DNA of 64,000 bases from Stenotrophomonas mori (lineage in GTDB: Bacteria; Pseudomonadota; Gammaproteobacteria; Xanthomonadales; Xanthomonadaceae): the NCBI RefSeq assembly GCF_023556335.1, contig NZ_JAIKTS010000002.1, positions 310,001-374,000 on the forward strand. Direction: 5' to 3'. Positions within the stretch are counted from its first letter, which is position 1, and every line of letters begins with the position of its first letter. The notes beneath the pieces are model-generated. The model did not search any database. It had not been told where the DNA came from and was given only the letters and a program-made list of their open reading frames with translations. Of this stretch, positions 9,208 through 20,142 are shown piece after piece. The position numbers were made by a program, and so were the translations under genes.

Positions 9208-12200
9208 CTACTTCTCCGTGCGCCAGTTCACCGAGCCGCGGTTCTCCACCGTGCTCGATTCCACTTCGACGTCGAAGCCCCGGCGCAGCAGGTACTTGAG
9301 GGTGAGCACCGAGCCGCTGCCGATCAACGAGACGCCATAGCCGACGTAGAGCTTGGGCGTGATGTACTTGCCCACGCCGATCACCGAGCCGCCCAGCGCG
9401 CGCGACTGGCTGACGCCCGCGTCGTCCAGGCCCAGCTTGGCGCCGACCTGCGCGGCCAGCAGGCCGCTGCCGGCCGACAGTGCCGCCGAAGCCGCGTTGA
9501 CCTGCTGGGCCTGGTCGCTGCTGGCCATGCTCAGGCTGCGCCCCAGCACCAGGTAGGCCAGCGCCTCGGACTGCGACATGGCCGGATCGGACCAGACGTC
9601 CACCCGCGGCGCCTGCGCGCGGCCGCTGACATGGATGCCGGCGGTGACCTCGCCGATCTCGCGCTGCGCCTTGATGTTGATCCGCGGGTCGGACACGATG
9701 CCGTGGTTCCACAGCAGCTGGCCGTCGGTGATGGTCAGGTCCTGGCCATAGGCCTTGTAGCGGCCGCCGACTTCCAGCCCGCCGTTGGCGGTCATCTCGT
9801 GTCCCGGCCGCGCCCGCACCTGCATCTTGCCGGTCAGCGCGCCCTTGAGGCCGAAGCCGTTCATCCGGACCTTGTCGCCGAGGCTGACCGTCAGGTCCAT
9901 GTCCAGCGGCGACGACGGCCCTTCCTCCGGGTCCACCGGGTCGCGCACCACGATGTCCTCCGACACCGAGGTGCCGCGGTCCAGGCGTTCAAGGTCCAGG
10001 TCGGCCTCGGGCACGTGCACGCTGCCGCGCAGCTCCATCGCCGTGCCGGCCAGGGTGAACTCCAGGTCCGGGTTGGCGACCACGCGCATCTCGCTGGTGT
10101 TGGCCAGCAGCACGTTGTCGCCGTGGATGTGCAGCTGCAACGGCTGCGCGTCGCCGAACCACGACAGGCCGCCGTCCACCTGCAGCGCGCCTTCGCCGCC
10201 GGTCTTGGCCGAGGCGCGGATCCGTGCCGACCCGTCGGACTGGGCGGTGAACTCGCCCACGCCCTCGCTCAGGGTCAGCCCCAGCGCCGGGAACTCGCCG
10301 GTGAAGTCGCTCAGCCGCGCTTCGCCGCCCAGCAGCGGCTGCGACCGCGTGCCGCGCAGGCTGACGTGGCCTTCGACCAGGCCCTTGGGCCGCACCAGGT
10401 CCGGCGAGAACAGCTCGATCCAGTACAGCCGCGCCATGTTCATGTACAGCTCGCCGGTCAGCGCCGCGCCCGGCTCCCAGCCGGTCTGCACCCGGGCGTC
10501 GATGAAGCCGTCGCCCTTGAAGCCCACGCCCAGGTAGCCCTGGATGCTGCCCGGCTGCATGTCCACGTTGATCGAGAAGTTGTCGTAGTGCAGCAGTTCG
10601 CCGCGCGCGTTGTCGCCCAGGCGGACGCCGCCGTCGGGGGAGGCCACCTTGAAGCTGCCCTCCCAGGCCTCGCCGCGCGGGCGCAGGCTGCCGTCCAGGG
10701 TGACTTCGCCACGCAGGTGGATGCGCCGCCCTTCGTTGGGCGGCAGCCAGGGCTGCACCAGGGTCAGCGGCAGCGCGTCGCCGCGCACCGCGAGCCCGGC
10801 ACGCGGCCAGTCCGCGCTCACGCACAGGGCACCGCCGGTGTCCGCTCCCAGGCAGGTATCGTCCAGGCGGATGGCGCCGTCCTGCACGCTGAAGCCGGCC
10901 GCCTGACGCAGCTGCCAGGGCTCGCCCTTGACCGGTGCGATGCGCAGCGTGCCCAGCTCGCCGCGCCACGCCTGGCCGGCCTGGCGCACGCTGCCTCCCA
11001 GGCTCAGCGCCCCCAGTTCGTTGCGGGTGGCCGCGTCCAGCCGCAGGTCCTGCAGGCTGCCGCGCGCCTCCACGCGCACGCTGTCCAGCAGCATGCCCGC
11101 CTCCACCGCGGCCGCCTGCAGTTGCAGCGTCCCGTCGCCGCCCTTCCAGGGCAGGTGGCCTTCGAGGCTCACCTGGTCGGCTTTCCAGTCCTCCCACTGC
11201 AGGCCGCTGCCGCGCAGATGCGCGGTGATGTCCGGCTGCGCCGGGGTGCCGCGCAGGCGCAGGGTGCCGGCCAGGCTGCCGGTGGCCTCGGGCAGCAGGT
11301 CGGACAGCCGCAGCGGCTCCAGGGTGGCGTCCACGTCCAGGCGGTCGCCGACCTTGCCCTTGGCTTCGACCCGGCTGTCGCCCAGCACCAGGTGCAGGTC
11401 GCCCTCGCCCTGGGTGCCCTGCAGGGTCCCCTTGGCGCGCGCGTCGACGCCGCGGCCGCGCAGCCGGCCATGCAGCCGCGGCAGGTCCAGGGTGGCCTGC
11501 AGGCGCAGCGCGTCGCTGCCGGGCGGCGACGGCAGCTGCGTACCGGTGGATGCCAGGGTGCCGGACAGGTCGCCCTCCCAGCCGGGCAGGAAATAGCCGG
11601 GGTCGAAGCCGGCCAGCCGCGCGTCCACGTCCCAGGCCAGCGCCGGCTGCCAGGCCGCCGAGCCGCTCAGGTCCAGCGTGCCGCCCGGGGTGGTGGCCTT
11701 GAAGCGTTCGATGCGCGCCTGCTGGTCGCTGCCGCGCACGTCGAAATCCAGGTCGGCATCCTGGGCCTCGCGGGCCACTTCGGCCTTGCCCACCGCGGCC
11801 CAGTTCTTCAGGTGCCCGGCCACGCCGAGCCGGGCCTGCTTGAGGTGCATCGGCACCGGTGCGGCGTCCGTCGCCGGGTCGGGCTCCGGGGTCCAGGTCA
11901 GCTGGCTGGCCACCACCGCGAAGCGGAAACCGGGATTGTCCGCGTCGCTGAAATCCGCGGTGCCCTGCAGGCGCACGCTGCCGCCGAAGACCTCGGCCAC
12001 CAGCGGCGCGACCGTCAGCACCTGGTTGTCGATAGCCACGCTGGAAGGCGCCAGCACCAGCTCCTGGTCCCCCTGGCGTACGCGGCCCTGCAGCTGTGCG
12101 TTGCCGCCGCGCCCGCGCGCGGTGAGGTCCAGTGCCAGCGGCGCGGGCGCCTCGGCCAGGAAGCGCGCCGGCACCAGCTGCCCGAGGTCCAGCGCCTCGC

Positions 12201-13065
12201 TGCGCGCGGACACGGTCCATACCGGATCCTGGCGGCCATCGAGCACCAGGCTGGCATGCAACGGCCGGGGCGCATGGCCGGCCAGCGCCACTTCCATGTG
12301 CGACAGGTCGCCGCGCGCCACCAGGCCCAGCCCCGCGGCCTTCTGCCCGGGACGCGCGGCCATCCGTGCCCGCACGGTCAGGTCGGTGCGGTAGTCCTGG
12401 CGCGGACGGTAGTGGCCGTCGATGTGGAAATCGCCGAGGTCGCTGTCCACCGCGAGCGCGGTCGCCGCGAACTCGCCGTCGGCCACTTCCAGTCCGCCGC
12501 GGATGCGGCTGATGTCGATCAGCGGCTGCTGCAGCTGGGTGATGCGCAGGCCGTCGACCTCGATGGTGTCGGCCTGCAGCGCCAGCGGCAGTTCGATGGC
12601 CGGCAGCACGTCCGGCCAGCGCGGCAGCTCGAACGGGGTGTCTTCCGAGGGCCCCAGCTCCAGCCGCGCGTCACGGATGCGCAGCGCGTCCAGGCGCAGC
12701 TTGCGCCCCAGCAGCGGCCGGATGTCCGGGTCCAGGTAGGCCTGCGCGGCGCTGAAGTGCAGGCCGTCGTAGCGGAAGTCGAGGTCGTGCAGGATCAGCG
12801 GACCGGCCAGCGGGCCCTCGACCTTGCTCCAGGTCAGCGACGAGGTCGCCGGCAACCGTGCCACCACCTGGGCCAGCAGCACGTCGCGGCCGGCCACGGT
12901 CTGCAGCAGCCAGTACAGCCCCACCAGCACCAGCACCACCAGCACGGCGATGCCGATGCCGCTGCGTACCGCCAGGGTGCGCAGGCGTGCGCGGCGACGC
13001 GCGCGCAGGTCGGCGATGCGCGCCTCGCGCGCTTCCGGGGTGAGGTCTTCGCTGGGCCGGCTCAC
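9208..13065 (-). CDS. tamB: TamB, translocation and assembly module inner-membrane subunit
   Basis: AsmA-like protein of 1285 residues that spans the periplasm between the inner and outer membranes. One N-terminal membrane helix (about 33-55, IGIAVLVVLVLVGLYWLL) follows a basic cytoplasmic stretch. Long beta-rich repeats follow, and the C-terminal DUF490 domain ends in a YVGYGVSL-type beta signature. TamB with TamA helps insert outer-membrane proteins and has been linked to phospholipid transport. GTG start at 13065 overlaps the tamA stop by 4 bp (GTGA), so the two are co-translated. Confidence 0.95.
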   Translation of the reverse strand: MSRPSEDLTPEAREARIADLRARRRARLRTLAVRSGIGIAVLVVLVLVGLYWLLQTVAGRDVLLAQVVARLPATSSLTWSKVEGPLAGPLILHDLDFRYDGLHFSAAQAYLDPDIRPLLGRKLRLDALRIRDARLELGPSEDTPFELPRWPDVLPAIELPLALQADTIEVDGLRITQLQQPLIDISRIRGGLEVADGEFAATALAVDSDLGDFHIDGHYRPRQDYRTDLTVRARMAARPGQKAAGLGLVARGDLSHMEVALAGHAPRPLHASLVLDGRQDPVWTVSARSEALDLGQLVPARFLAEAPAPLALDLTARGRGGNAQLQGRVRQGDQELVLAPSSVAIDNQVLTVAPLVAEVFGGSVRLQGTADFSDADNPGFRFAVVASQLTWTPEPDPATDAAPVPMHLKQARLGVAGHLKNWAAVGKAEVAREAQDADLDFDVRGSDQQARIERFKATTPGGTLDLSGSAAWQPALAWDVDARLAGFDPGYFLPGWEGDLSGTLASTGTQLPSPPGSDALRLQATLDLPRLHGRLRGRGVDARAKGTLQGTQGEGDLHLVLGDSRVEAKGKVGDRLDVDATLEPLRLSDLLPEATGSLAGTLRLRGTPAQPDITAHLRGSGLQWEDWKADQVSLEGHLPWKGGDGTLQLQAAAVEAGMLLDSVRVEARGSLQDLRLDAATRNELGALSLGGSVRQAGQAWRGELGTLRIAPVKGEPWQLRQAAGFSVQDGAIRLDDTCLGADTGGALCVSADWPRAGLAVRGDALPLTLVQPWLPPNEGRRIHLRGEVTLDGSLRPRGEAWEGSFKVASPDGGVRLGDNARGELLHYDNFSINVDMQPGSIQGYLGVGFKGDGFIDARVQTGWEPGAALTGELYMNMARLYWIELFSPDLVRPKGLVEGHVSLRGTRSQPLLGGEARLSDFTGEFPALGLTLSEGVGEFTAQSDGSARIRASAKTGGEGALQVDGGLSWFGDAQPLQLHIHGDNVLLANTSEMRVVANPDLEFTLAGTAMELRGSVHVPEADLDLERLDRGTSVSEDIVVRDPVDPEEGPSSPLDMDLTVSLGDKVRMNGFGLKGALTGKMQVRARPGHEMTANGGLEVGGRYKAYGQDLTITDGQLLWNHGIVSDPRINIKAQREIGEVTAGIHVSGRAQAPRVDVWSDPAMSQSEALAYLVLGRSLSMASSDQAQQVNAASAALSAGSGLLAAQVGAKLGLDDAGVSQSRALGGSVIGVGKYITPKLYVGYGVSLIGSGSVLTLKYLLRRGFDVEVESSTVENRGSVNWRTEK

Positions 13066-14849
13066 AGGTCCGCTCCGATGTTGAGGTAGACCTGGAACTG
13101 CGAGTCGGGATGGTTGAGGCCGCGGGCGATGTCGATGCGCACCGGCCCCACCGGCGACTTCCAGCGCACGCCGAGGCCGACGCCGGTATGCAGGTCGATG
13201 GTGTTGTCGAAGGCGCTGCCGCTGTCCACGAACACCGCCGCGCCCCAGGGGCCGCCGCCGAAGTAGTGCTCATATTCGGCCGAGCCGACCACCAGGTTCT
13301 TGGCGCCGAGCGCGTATTTGTCCGGCGGCGGGGTGCGCGGGCCGACCTCGCGCCAGGCGTAGCCGCGGATGGAGCGGTCGCCACCGGCGAAGTAGCGCAG
13401 GCTGGGCGGCATCGCCACCAGGTCGCTGGTCCAGGTGGTGCCGACCTGGCCACGCAGGATCAGGCGGTCGGACGCGCCGACCGGCACGTACCAGCGCAGG
13501 GTGGCGTCGGCCTGGACGAAGCTGGTGTCCGAACCGGCTCCTTCCACGCCGCCGCGCAGCGTGGCGTTGCCGCTCAGGCCACGCCGCGGGAAGCTGCGGT
13601 CGTCGACGTCGACGTAGTCGGCGGTCAGCTGCGGATAGACCAGGGTGGTGTGCTGGTAGACGGCATCGTTGAACTGGTCGTCCGAGCCGTAGCGCCAGCG
13701 CTCGCGCAGGGCGTTCATCGAGACGATGGCGGTCCAGTGCTCGTTGATCTCGCCGCTGCGGCTGGCGATGAGCTTGAAGTTGCGCATGTCGATGTAGCGC
13801 GTCTGCTCGTCATAGGCGCTGACCGCGAAGGTGTACCAGCCATCCAGCCAGTGGAACGCCGGGATCCGGTAGCTGGTGATCAGGCTCTTGCGCTTCTGCG
13901 CATAGTCCAGCTGCGTATCGAGCTTGTGCCCGCGGCTGTTGACGTAGCGCCGCTCGACCCCGCCACGCACACCGGGGCCGCTCTCGCTGCCGTAGCTGAG
14001 ACCGGCGGTGTAGACGGTGCGCTTGGCCCGGGTCAGCTTGACGTTGACCGGCACTTCGCCGTTCTCGTCGGCGTCCTCCGGATGCGGCTGGATGTCGATG
14101 ACGCTGAAGTAATCGAGCTTGGTCAGCGATTCGCGCAGGCGGTCCAGCTTGCCTTCGTGCCAGTAGCTGCCCTGCTCCCAGTACACCAGCGGTTCGAACA
14201 GGCCGGGCCGGAAATAGTCGTACTCGAAGGTGATCGGCCCCATGTCGTAGCGGCGGCCGCTGTCCCAGGTGAGGAAGATGTCGGCGGCGTTGTCGGCACG
14301 CACCACGTCCACCCTGCGCTGGGTGAAGTCGGCATCGAAGTAGCCGCGCTCGGACAGGCGCCGGCTGATGGTGACCTTGCTGGCCTCGTAGCTGACCGAA
14401 TCGAAGGGCTGGCCGGCCTTCGGCGTGAAGGCCGCCAGGTCGTCCTGCAGGTAGCGGTCGCGCGCGGCCGGCCCGGTGATGGCCACCTCTTCCTCGCGCA
14501 CCGCGACCTGCGCGCCCTTGTCGACGTGGATCACCACCCGCACGTCCTCGCCCTCGCGCGGGCTTTCCACCCGGATCGTCGGGTTGTAGTAGCCGAACGG
14601 CTCCAGCGCCTTGCGGGTCTGGCGCTCGGCCTGCGACAGCAGGTATTCCAGCCGGGACTCGCCCTGCGGCTTGCCGATCGCGTCGTGCAGCGACAGCGAC
14701 ACCTCGATGTTCTCGATGATCTCGGCGTCGTCGCCCTTGTCCAGGCCCTTGATGTCGACCTTGCGGACCGTGCCGCGGGCATGGGCCAGGGAAGCCACCA
14801 GCATCAGGCCGGTGGCGAGGAGCACGGAAACGGTTCGGGAGGGCTGCAT
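13062..14849 (-). CDS. tamA: TamA, Omp85-family outer-membrane subunit
   Basis: Omp85 protein of 595 residues. Signal peptide MQPSRTVSVLL...LAHA, then three POTRA domains (about 25-270) and a 16-strand-type barrel ending ...FQVYLNIGADL. The barrel has the Omp85 loop-6 motif IRGYAW, with GGDRSIRGYAWREVGP visible near residue 495. With TamB it forms the translocation and assembly module. The ATG at 14849 is chosen because the signal peptide begins there; its ribosome site is weak. It lies upstream of and overlaps tamB. Confidence 0.95.
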   Translation of the reverse strand: MQPSRTVSVLLATGLMLVASLAHARGTVRKVDIKGLDKGDDAEIIENIEVSLSLHDAIGKPQGESRLEYLLSQAERQTRKALEPFGYYNPTIRVESPREGEDVRVVIHVDKGAQVAVREEEVAITGPAARDRYLQDDLAAFTPKAGQPFDSVSYEASKVTISRRLSERGYFDADFTQRRVDVVRADNAADIFLTWDSGRRYDMGPITFEYDYFRPGLFEPLVYWEQGSYWHEGKLDRLRESLTKLDYFSVIDIQPHPEDADENGEVPVNVKLTRAKRTVYTAGLSYGSESGPGVRGGVERRYVNSRGHKLDTQLDYAQKRKSLITSYRIPAFHWLDGWYTFAVSAYDEQTRYIDMRNFKLIASRSGEINEHWTAIVSMNALRERWRYGSDDQFNDAVYQHTTLVYPQLTADYVDVDDRSFPRRGLSGNATLRGGVEGAGSDTSFVQADATLRWYVPVGASDRLILRGQVGTTWTSDLVAMPPSLRYFAGGDRSIRGYAWREVGPRTPPPDKYALGAKNLVVGSAEYEHYFGGGPWGAAVFVDSGSAFDNTIDLHTGVGLGVRWKSPVGPVRIDIARGLNHPDSQFQVYLNIGADL

Positions 14850-14989
14850 GGCGTGCAGGATACCGATGCGGACATGAGCGGCAAAATCACACCGCCACGA
14901 CACCGCGGCCGGTGCGCGCCGGCGGCCTTCCGGCGGGGCCCTGCGGCCGGCGCCGCGCCCCGCGCGGACGCCGGCCCGGACCACCCTAA

Positions 14990-15020
14990 CCGGCGGTCCG
15001 GCAGGCCCCGGAACCGCCGG
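14990..15020 (-). terminator. Hairpin downstream of glyS
   Basis: CCGGCGGTCCGG pairs with CCGGAACCGCCGG around a 6-nt loop immediately after the glyS stop codon. On the minus strand it is followed by TTAGGGTGG, without a true T-run. It separates glyQS from tamAB. Confidence 0.45.
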
Positions 15021-15023
15021 GAA

Positions 15024-17122
15024 TCAGCCCGACAGGTGCTCGATGGCGGCCACGCTGCCCAGGCGCCCGCCCAGCGTGCGCAGCAGCGCCAGGCGGTTGC
15101 CGCGCAGCGCCGGGTCCTCGGCGTTGACCATCACCTGGTCGAAGAACCCGTCCACCTGCGGGCGCAGGCGGGCGAGGCGGCCGAGCACGGCCACGTAGTC
15201 CTTCTGCTGCAAGCTGGCGTTGGTGTCGTCGATGGCGGCGGTGACGGCTTCGGCCAGTTCGCTCTCGGCCGGTTCGCGCAGCAGCGACGGATCGATCTGC
15301 CCCGGAATTTCACCCTCGGCCTTGCGCAGGATGTTGCGGATGCGCTTGTTGGCCGCGGCCAGCGCCTCGGCCTCCGGCAACTGGGCGAAGGTGCCGATGG
15401 CGTCGATGCGGCGGTCGAAGTCGTACAGCGAGGCTGGCTTCAGTTCGGCCACGGCGTTGAAGTGGGTGGCTGGGACGCCCTTGTCGGCGTAGTAGCCCTT
15501 CAGGCGGTCGAGGATGAAGTCGTAGAGTTCCGGAAGAGCTTTGCCTTGGATCGTTTCCGCCTCCAAATGGATAGATTCCGACTGATCAGATATCTGCTCG
15601 AATCCCTCGAAAATTAGATCCTTGATCGAAAAATCAAACCCACTCTCAATGATCGTCCGCGCCAGCCCCAGCGCATTGCGGCGCAGCGCAAACGGATCCT
15701 TGTTGCCGGTCGGCTTCAGGCCCGCGGCGAAACCGCCGGCCAGCGTGTCCAGGCGTTCGGCGATGGCCAGCACCTTGCCCAGTGGGCTCAGCGCGATGTC
15801 GTCGCCGCCGAAGCGCGGCCGGTAGGCCTCGTCGATGGCCAGCGCCACCTCCGGCGATTCGCCGCCGGCCACGGCGTAGTGGCGGCCGGCGATGCCCTGC
15901 AGCTCCGGGAACTCGTTGACCATGCGCGACTGCAGGTCGTTCTTGGCCAGCCCGGCGGCCCGCCCGGCCTGCACCGGATCGGCGCCGACCTGCGCGGCGA
16001 TGGCCTGCGCCAGCGCACCGACACGCTGCACCTTGTCGGCCACGCTGCCCAGCCTGGCCTGGTAGGTCACGCTCTTCAGGCCCTCGCCCATTGCCGCCAG
16101 GCCCTGCTTGAGGTCTTCGTCGAAGAAGAACTTGGCATCGGCGAAGCGCGGGCGGATGACGCGCTCGTAGCCCTTGGCGACTTCGGCCACGTCCTTCGAC
16201 GCGATGTTGGCGATGCCGATGAAGTGCTCGGTGAGCGTGCCCGCTGCATCCAGCACCGGGAAGAACTTCTGGTTGACTTCCATAGTCTCGATCAGCGCTT
16301 CCTGCGGCACCGCCAGGAAGTCGCGCTCGAAGCCACACAGCACCGCCGACGGCCACTCGACCAGGTTCACCACCTGCTCCAGGTTGTCCTCGGTGATGCG
16401 CGCCATGCCGCCGGCCTGTGTGGCGGCGGCCTCGACCTGGGCGACGATGCGCGCGCGGCGCGCGTCGGCATCGGCCAGCACGCTGGCGGCTTCCAGCGCG
16501 CCGAGGTAGTCGTCGGCGCGCTCCAGCCGCACCGGGCGGTCGGCCATGAAGCGGTGGCCACGGCTGAAGCGGTCGGCCGCCAGCCCGAACAGCCCGGCCT
16601 CCACCACCTGGTCGCCGTGCAGCAGCACCAGCCAGTGCACCGGGCGGGCGAAGGCATGTTCGTGCGCGCCCCAGCGCATCGGCTTGGGGATCGGCATCGC
16701 GGCGATGGCCTCGCGCAGGATCTCCGGCAGCAGCGCGGCGGTCCTGGCTCCCGGCACGACCGAGCGCAGCACGAAGCGCTCGCCCTTGGCGTCGGTGGTG
16801 CGCTCCAGTGCGGTCCAGTCGATGCCGGCCTTGGCGGCGAAGCCCTGCAGCGCCCTGGTCGGCGCGCCGTTGGCGTCCAGCGCGATGTTCAGGTACGGGC
16901 CGAACACCTCCGAATGCTGTTCGGGCTGCTCGGTTTCCACGCCCGGCAGCAGCACCGCCAGGCGGCGCGGGGTGGACAACGGCTTGGCGTCGCCGCGCTC
17001 GACGGCGATGCCGCGCTTGCCCAGTCCGTCGATCACGCCCTCGAAGAAGGCCTGCGCCAGGCCCGGCAGCGCCTTGACCGGCAGCTCCTCCACGCCCAGT
17101 TCGATCAGCAGCGGCTGCATGC

Positions 17123-17126
<4 letters not shown>
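15024..17126 (-). CDS. glyS: Glycyl-tRNA synthetase beta subunit
   Basis: Cytoplasmic subunit of the bacterial alpha2beta2 glycyl-tRNA synthetase, 700 residues, near the family norm of about 690. It starts [16 protein letters not shown], typical of GlyS, and ends in the DALR-like anticodon-binding region. It recognises tRNA-Gly, while GlyQ activates glycine. Its ATG overlaps the glyQ stop by 4 bp. A stretch at about 15541-15660 is far less GC-rich than the rest (54 of 120 bases by hand count) and encodes [24 protein letters not shown] sequence, unlike its neighbours in codon use. Confidence 0.97.
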
Positions 17127-18034
<908 letters not shown>

Positions 18035-18063
18035 GCTGCCTGGGCCGTACGGAGGAGCCCGCT

Positions 18064-18069
18064 AGTATA
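18064..18069 (-). promoter_or_regulatory. -10 element (TATACT) of glyQS
   Basis: TATACT on the minus strand lies 30 bp before the glyQ ATG, giving a leader of roughly 24 nt. No convincing -35 hexamer at 16-18 nt. The rest of the 18035-18382 gap is GC-rich and holds nothing else recognisable except the promoter of the next plus-strand gene. Confidence 0.5.
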
Positions 18070-18320
18070 GCGAGGGGCCGTTGCCGGGCCGCGCGGGAGC
18101 GCCGCCAGGGCCGCCAGGCAGGCCGCCGGTGATGGCGATGCGGCATCAGCTCATGCCGCGGCGCATGCACTCGGCGACCCTGGCGGCGCACGCCGCGGAC
18201 ACCGGAAAACCCCGCGAACGCCCGCCAGCACTGGCGCGGCGGGCGCCGACCCGCGGCCGCGGCGGTCGGCGCGGCCGGGGCCGGTCGACCGCCATGCCCG
18301 CCGCAGCGGCCGGCGACGGC

Positions 18321-18351
18321 TTGAAGGGGGCGGGCGGGGGCTGCCTACAAT
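18321..18351 (+). promoter_or_regulatory. Candidate promoter of the amidotransferase gene
   Basis: TTGAAG (18321-18326) and TACAAT (18346-18351) are separated by 19 bp, slightly long. The -10 is near consensus and lies 31 bp before the ATG at 18383. Confidence 0.45.
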
Positions 18352-18382
18352 CGCCCCGCATCCTCCGCCCCCACACCGCGCA

Positions 18383-19102
18383 ATGACCGCTCTGCCGTTC
18401 CTCATCATCGAAACCGGGCAACCGTTCCCCGGCCTGCGCCGCTACGGCCGCTTCCCGCACTGGATCCGCGTCGCCGCCGGCCTGGCGCCGGCGCAGACCG
18501 TGGTGGTCGACGTCCAGCAGGGCGAACCGCTGCCCGACCGCGGCCGTTTCGCCGCGGCGATCGTCACCGGCTCGGCCGCCTATGTCACCGACCGCGCCGA
18601 CTGGAGCGAACGCAGCGCCGACTGGCTGCGCGAGGCCGCGCACGCCGGGCTGCCGCTGCTGGGCATCTGCTACGGCCACCAGCTCCTGGCGCATGCCCTG
18701 GGGGGGCAGGTGGACTACAACCCGGCCGGACGCGAGTCGGGCACCATCCGCCTCGACTTGGAGCCCGCCGCCGCCGGCGACCCGCTGTTCGCCGGGCTGC
18801 CGGCCAGCTTCGCCGCGCAGGCCACCCACCTGCAGACCGTGCTGCGCGCCCCCGAAGGCGCCACGGTGCTGGCCCGTTCGGCCCAGGACAACTGCCATGC
18901 GTTCCGCTGGGGCACGCAGGCATGGGGCCTGCAGTTCCATCCGGAATTCGCCACCCACCACATGCGCGGCTATGTCCGTGCCCGCGCGGACTGCATCGCA
19001 CGCCATGGCGGCTGCGCGCGCCGGGTCGCGCGCGAGGTGAGTGCGGCCCCCGAGGCCCGGCGCCTGCTGCGGCGCTTCGTGCACCACGCCCGCGCCGCCT
19101 GA
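18383..19102 (+). CDS. Class I glutamine amidotransferase (GATase1) protein
   Basis: Stand-alone class I amidotransferase domain of 239 residues. The nucleophile is C96 in LLGICYGHQ, and the catalytic His/Glu pair is H186/E188 in LQFHPEF, so glutaminase chemistry should be intact. GuaA-like stand-alone members of this kind are common in proteobacteria and are usually annotated only as 'glutamine amidotransferase'. No synthetase domain is attached and the acceptor substrate is unknown. It stands alone between glyQ (divergent) and a membrane protein gene. Confidence 0.85.
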   Translation: MTALPFLIIETGQPFPGLRRYGRFPHWIRVAAGLAPAQTVVVDVQQGEPLPDRGRFAAAIVTGSAAYVTDRADWSERSADWLREAAHAGLPLLGICYGHQLLAHALGGQVDYNPAGRESGTIRLDLEPAAAGDPLFAGLPASFAAQATHLQTVLRAPEGATVLARSAQDNCHAFRWGTQAWGLQFHPEFATHHMRGYVRARADCIARHGGCARRVAREVSAAPEARRLLRRFVHHARAA

Positions 19103-19176
19103 GCGCACGCCGGCCACGGCGTGCGCTGGAATGCACGGTCCCGCGGCCGCGGCTCGCCCGTCACCCGGGTTCGGGC

Positions 19177-19182
19177 GATAAT
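19177..19182 (+). promoter_or_regulatory. -10 element (GATAAT) of the BPSS1780-type gene
   Basis: GATAAT at 19177-19182, 48 bp before the ATG at 19231. No clear -35. Confidence 0.35.
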
Positions 19183-19230
19183 CCGCCCACGCCGGCAGCG
19201 TGGCCGGTGCTCCCCCTCTTCGGAACTGCA

Positions 19231-20124
19231 ATGGGCGATATTCGCAAGGTGCCGGCCTCCGCCGGCGCGGAATGGCTGCTGACCGGGTTCGGCCTGTTCA
19301 GGCGTGCGCCGATGGCGCTGGGCGCGCTGGGCATCCTGTGGGGAATCGGCACCTCGCTGGTGCTGTCGCTGTCGATGCTGGTGCCGCCACTGGCGCCGCT
19401 GGTGCAGTTGCTGTTGCTGCTGGCCGGCCCGCTGTTCATGGGCGGGCTGCTGTGGGCGGTACGGGAAGTGGACCAGGGCCGCACGGCGCGGCCGGTGCAC
19501 CTGCTCGAAGGCGTCCGCGAGGGCCGTGCCCCGCACCTGCTGGTGGCACTGCTGCCGCAGGTGGTGGCGGCGCTGCTGCTGGGTGCGCTGCTGCTGGTGC
19601 TGGTCGGCACCGACGGCCTGCAGCGGCTGTCCGAGGTGATGCTCCGGTTCAACGAGATCAGCCGCTCCGGCGCACAGCCGGATCCGGCGCAGATCGAGGC
19701 GCTGGTGGCGACCCTGCCGGCCGCGCGCATCCTGCTGTGGCTGCTGCTGCTGATGGCCAGCTTCGCCGCGGTCACCCTGGCGCTGTTCGTGATGCCGCCG
19801 CAGGTGATGTTCCAGCGGGCCGGCGGCTGGCATGCGCTGCGCCGCAGCCTGCGCTCGAGCCTGCGCAACCTGCCGGCGATGCTGGTGTTCTTCGTGCTGG
19901 CGTTCATCGCGATCTTCGCCATCTACTTCGCGGTGGTGATCGCCGCGGCGGTCATCGGCCTGATCGCCGGCCAGGCCGCGGCCATGGCGGTGGCACAGCT
20001 GCTGTTGATGGCAGTGCTGATGCCGGTCTTCGCCGGCTCGGTCTACGCGGCCTGGAAGCAGATGCTCGGCCCGGCCGGCGGCGTCCCGCCCGCCCCCGCT
20101 CCCGGCACGGTGCTGGAAGCCTGA
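19231..20124 (+). CDS. BPSS1780-like integral membrane protein
   Basis: Inner-membrane protein of 297 residues with about six strongly hydrophobic segments, arranged as pairs near residues 25-75, 105-130, 165-190, 210-240 and 250-275. It begins with the short polar lead MGDIRKVPASAGAEWL. The pattern resembles the BPSS1780 membrane-protein family, whose function is not established. No catalytic motif is visible. ATG at 19231 is the first start that keeps the full first membrane segment. Confidence 0.7.
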   Translation: MGDIRKVPASAGAEWLLTGFGLFRRAPMALGALGILWGIGTSLVLSLSMLVPPLAPLVQLLLLLAGPLFMGGLLWAVREVDQGRTARPVHLLEGVREGRAPHLLVALLPQVVAALLLGALLLVLVGTDGLQRLSEVMLRFNEISRSGAQPDPAQIEALVATLPAARILLWLLLLMASFAAVTLALFVMPPQVMFQRAGGWHALRRSLRSSLRNLPAMLVFFVLAFIAIFAIYFAVVIAAAVIGLIAGQAAAMAVAQLLLMAVLMPVFAGSVYAAWKQMLGPAGGVPPAPAPGTVLEA

Positions 20125-20142
20125 ACCGCGGCGCCCGCCGGC

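Noticed and set aside
9631..13089. An open frame of more than 1100 codons antisense to tamB
   Set aside because: Low-complexity Gln/Arg/Val composition and no motifs; tamB is well supported.
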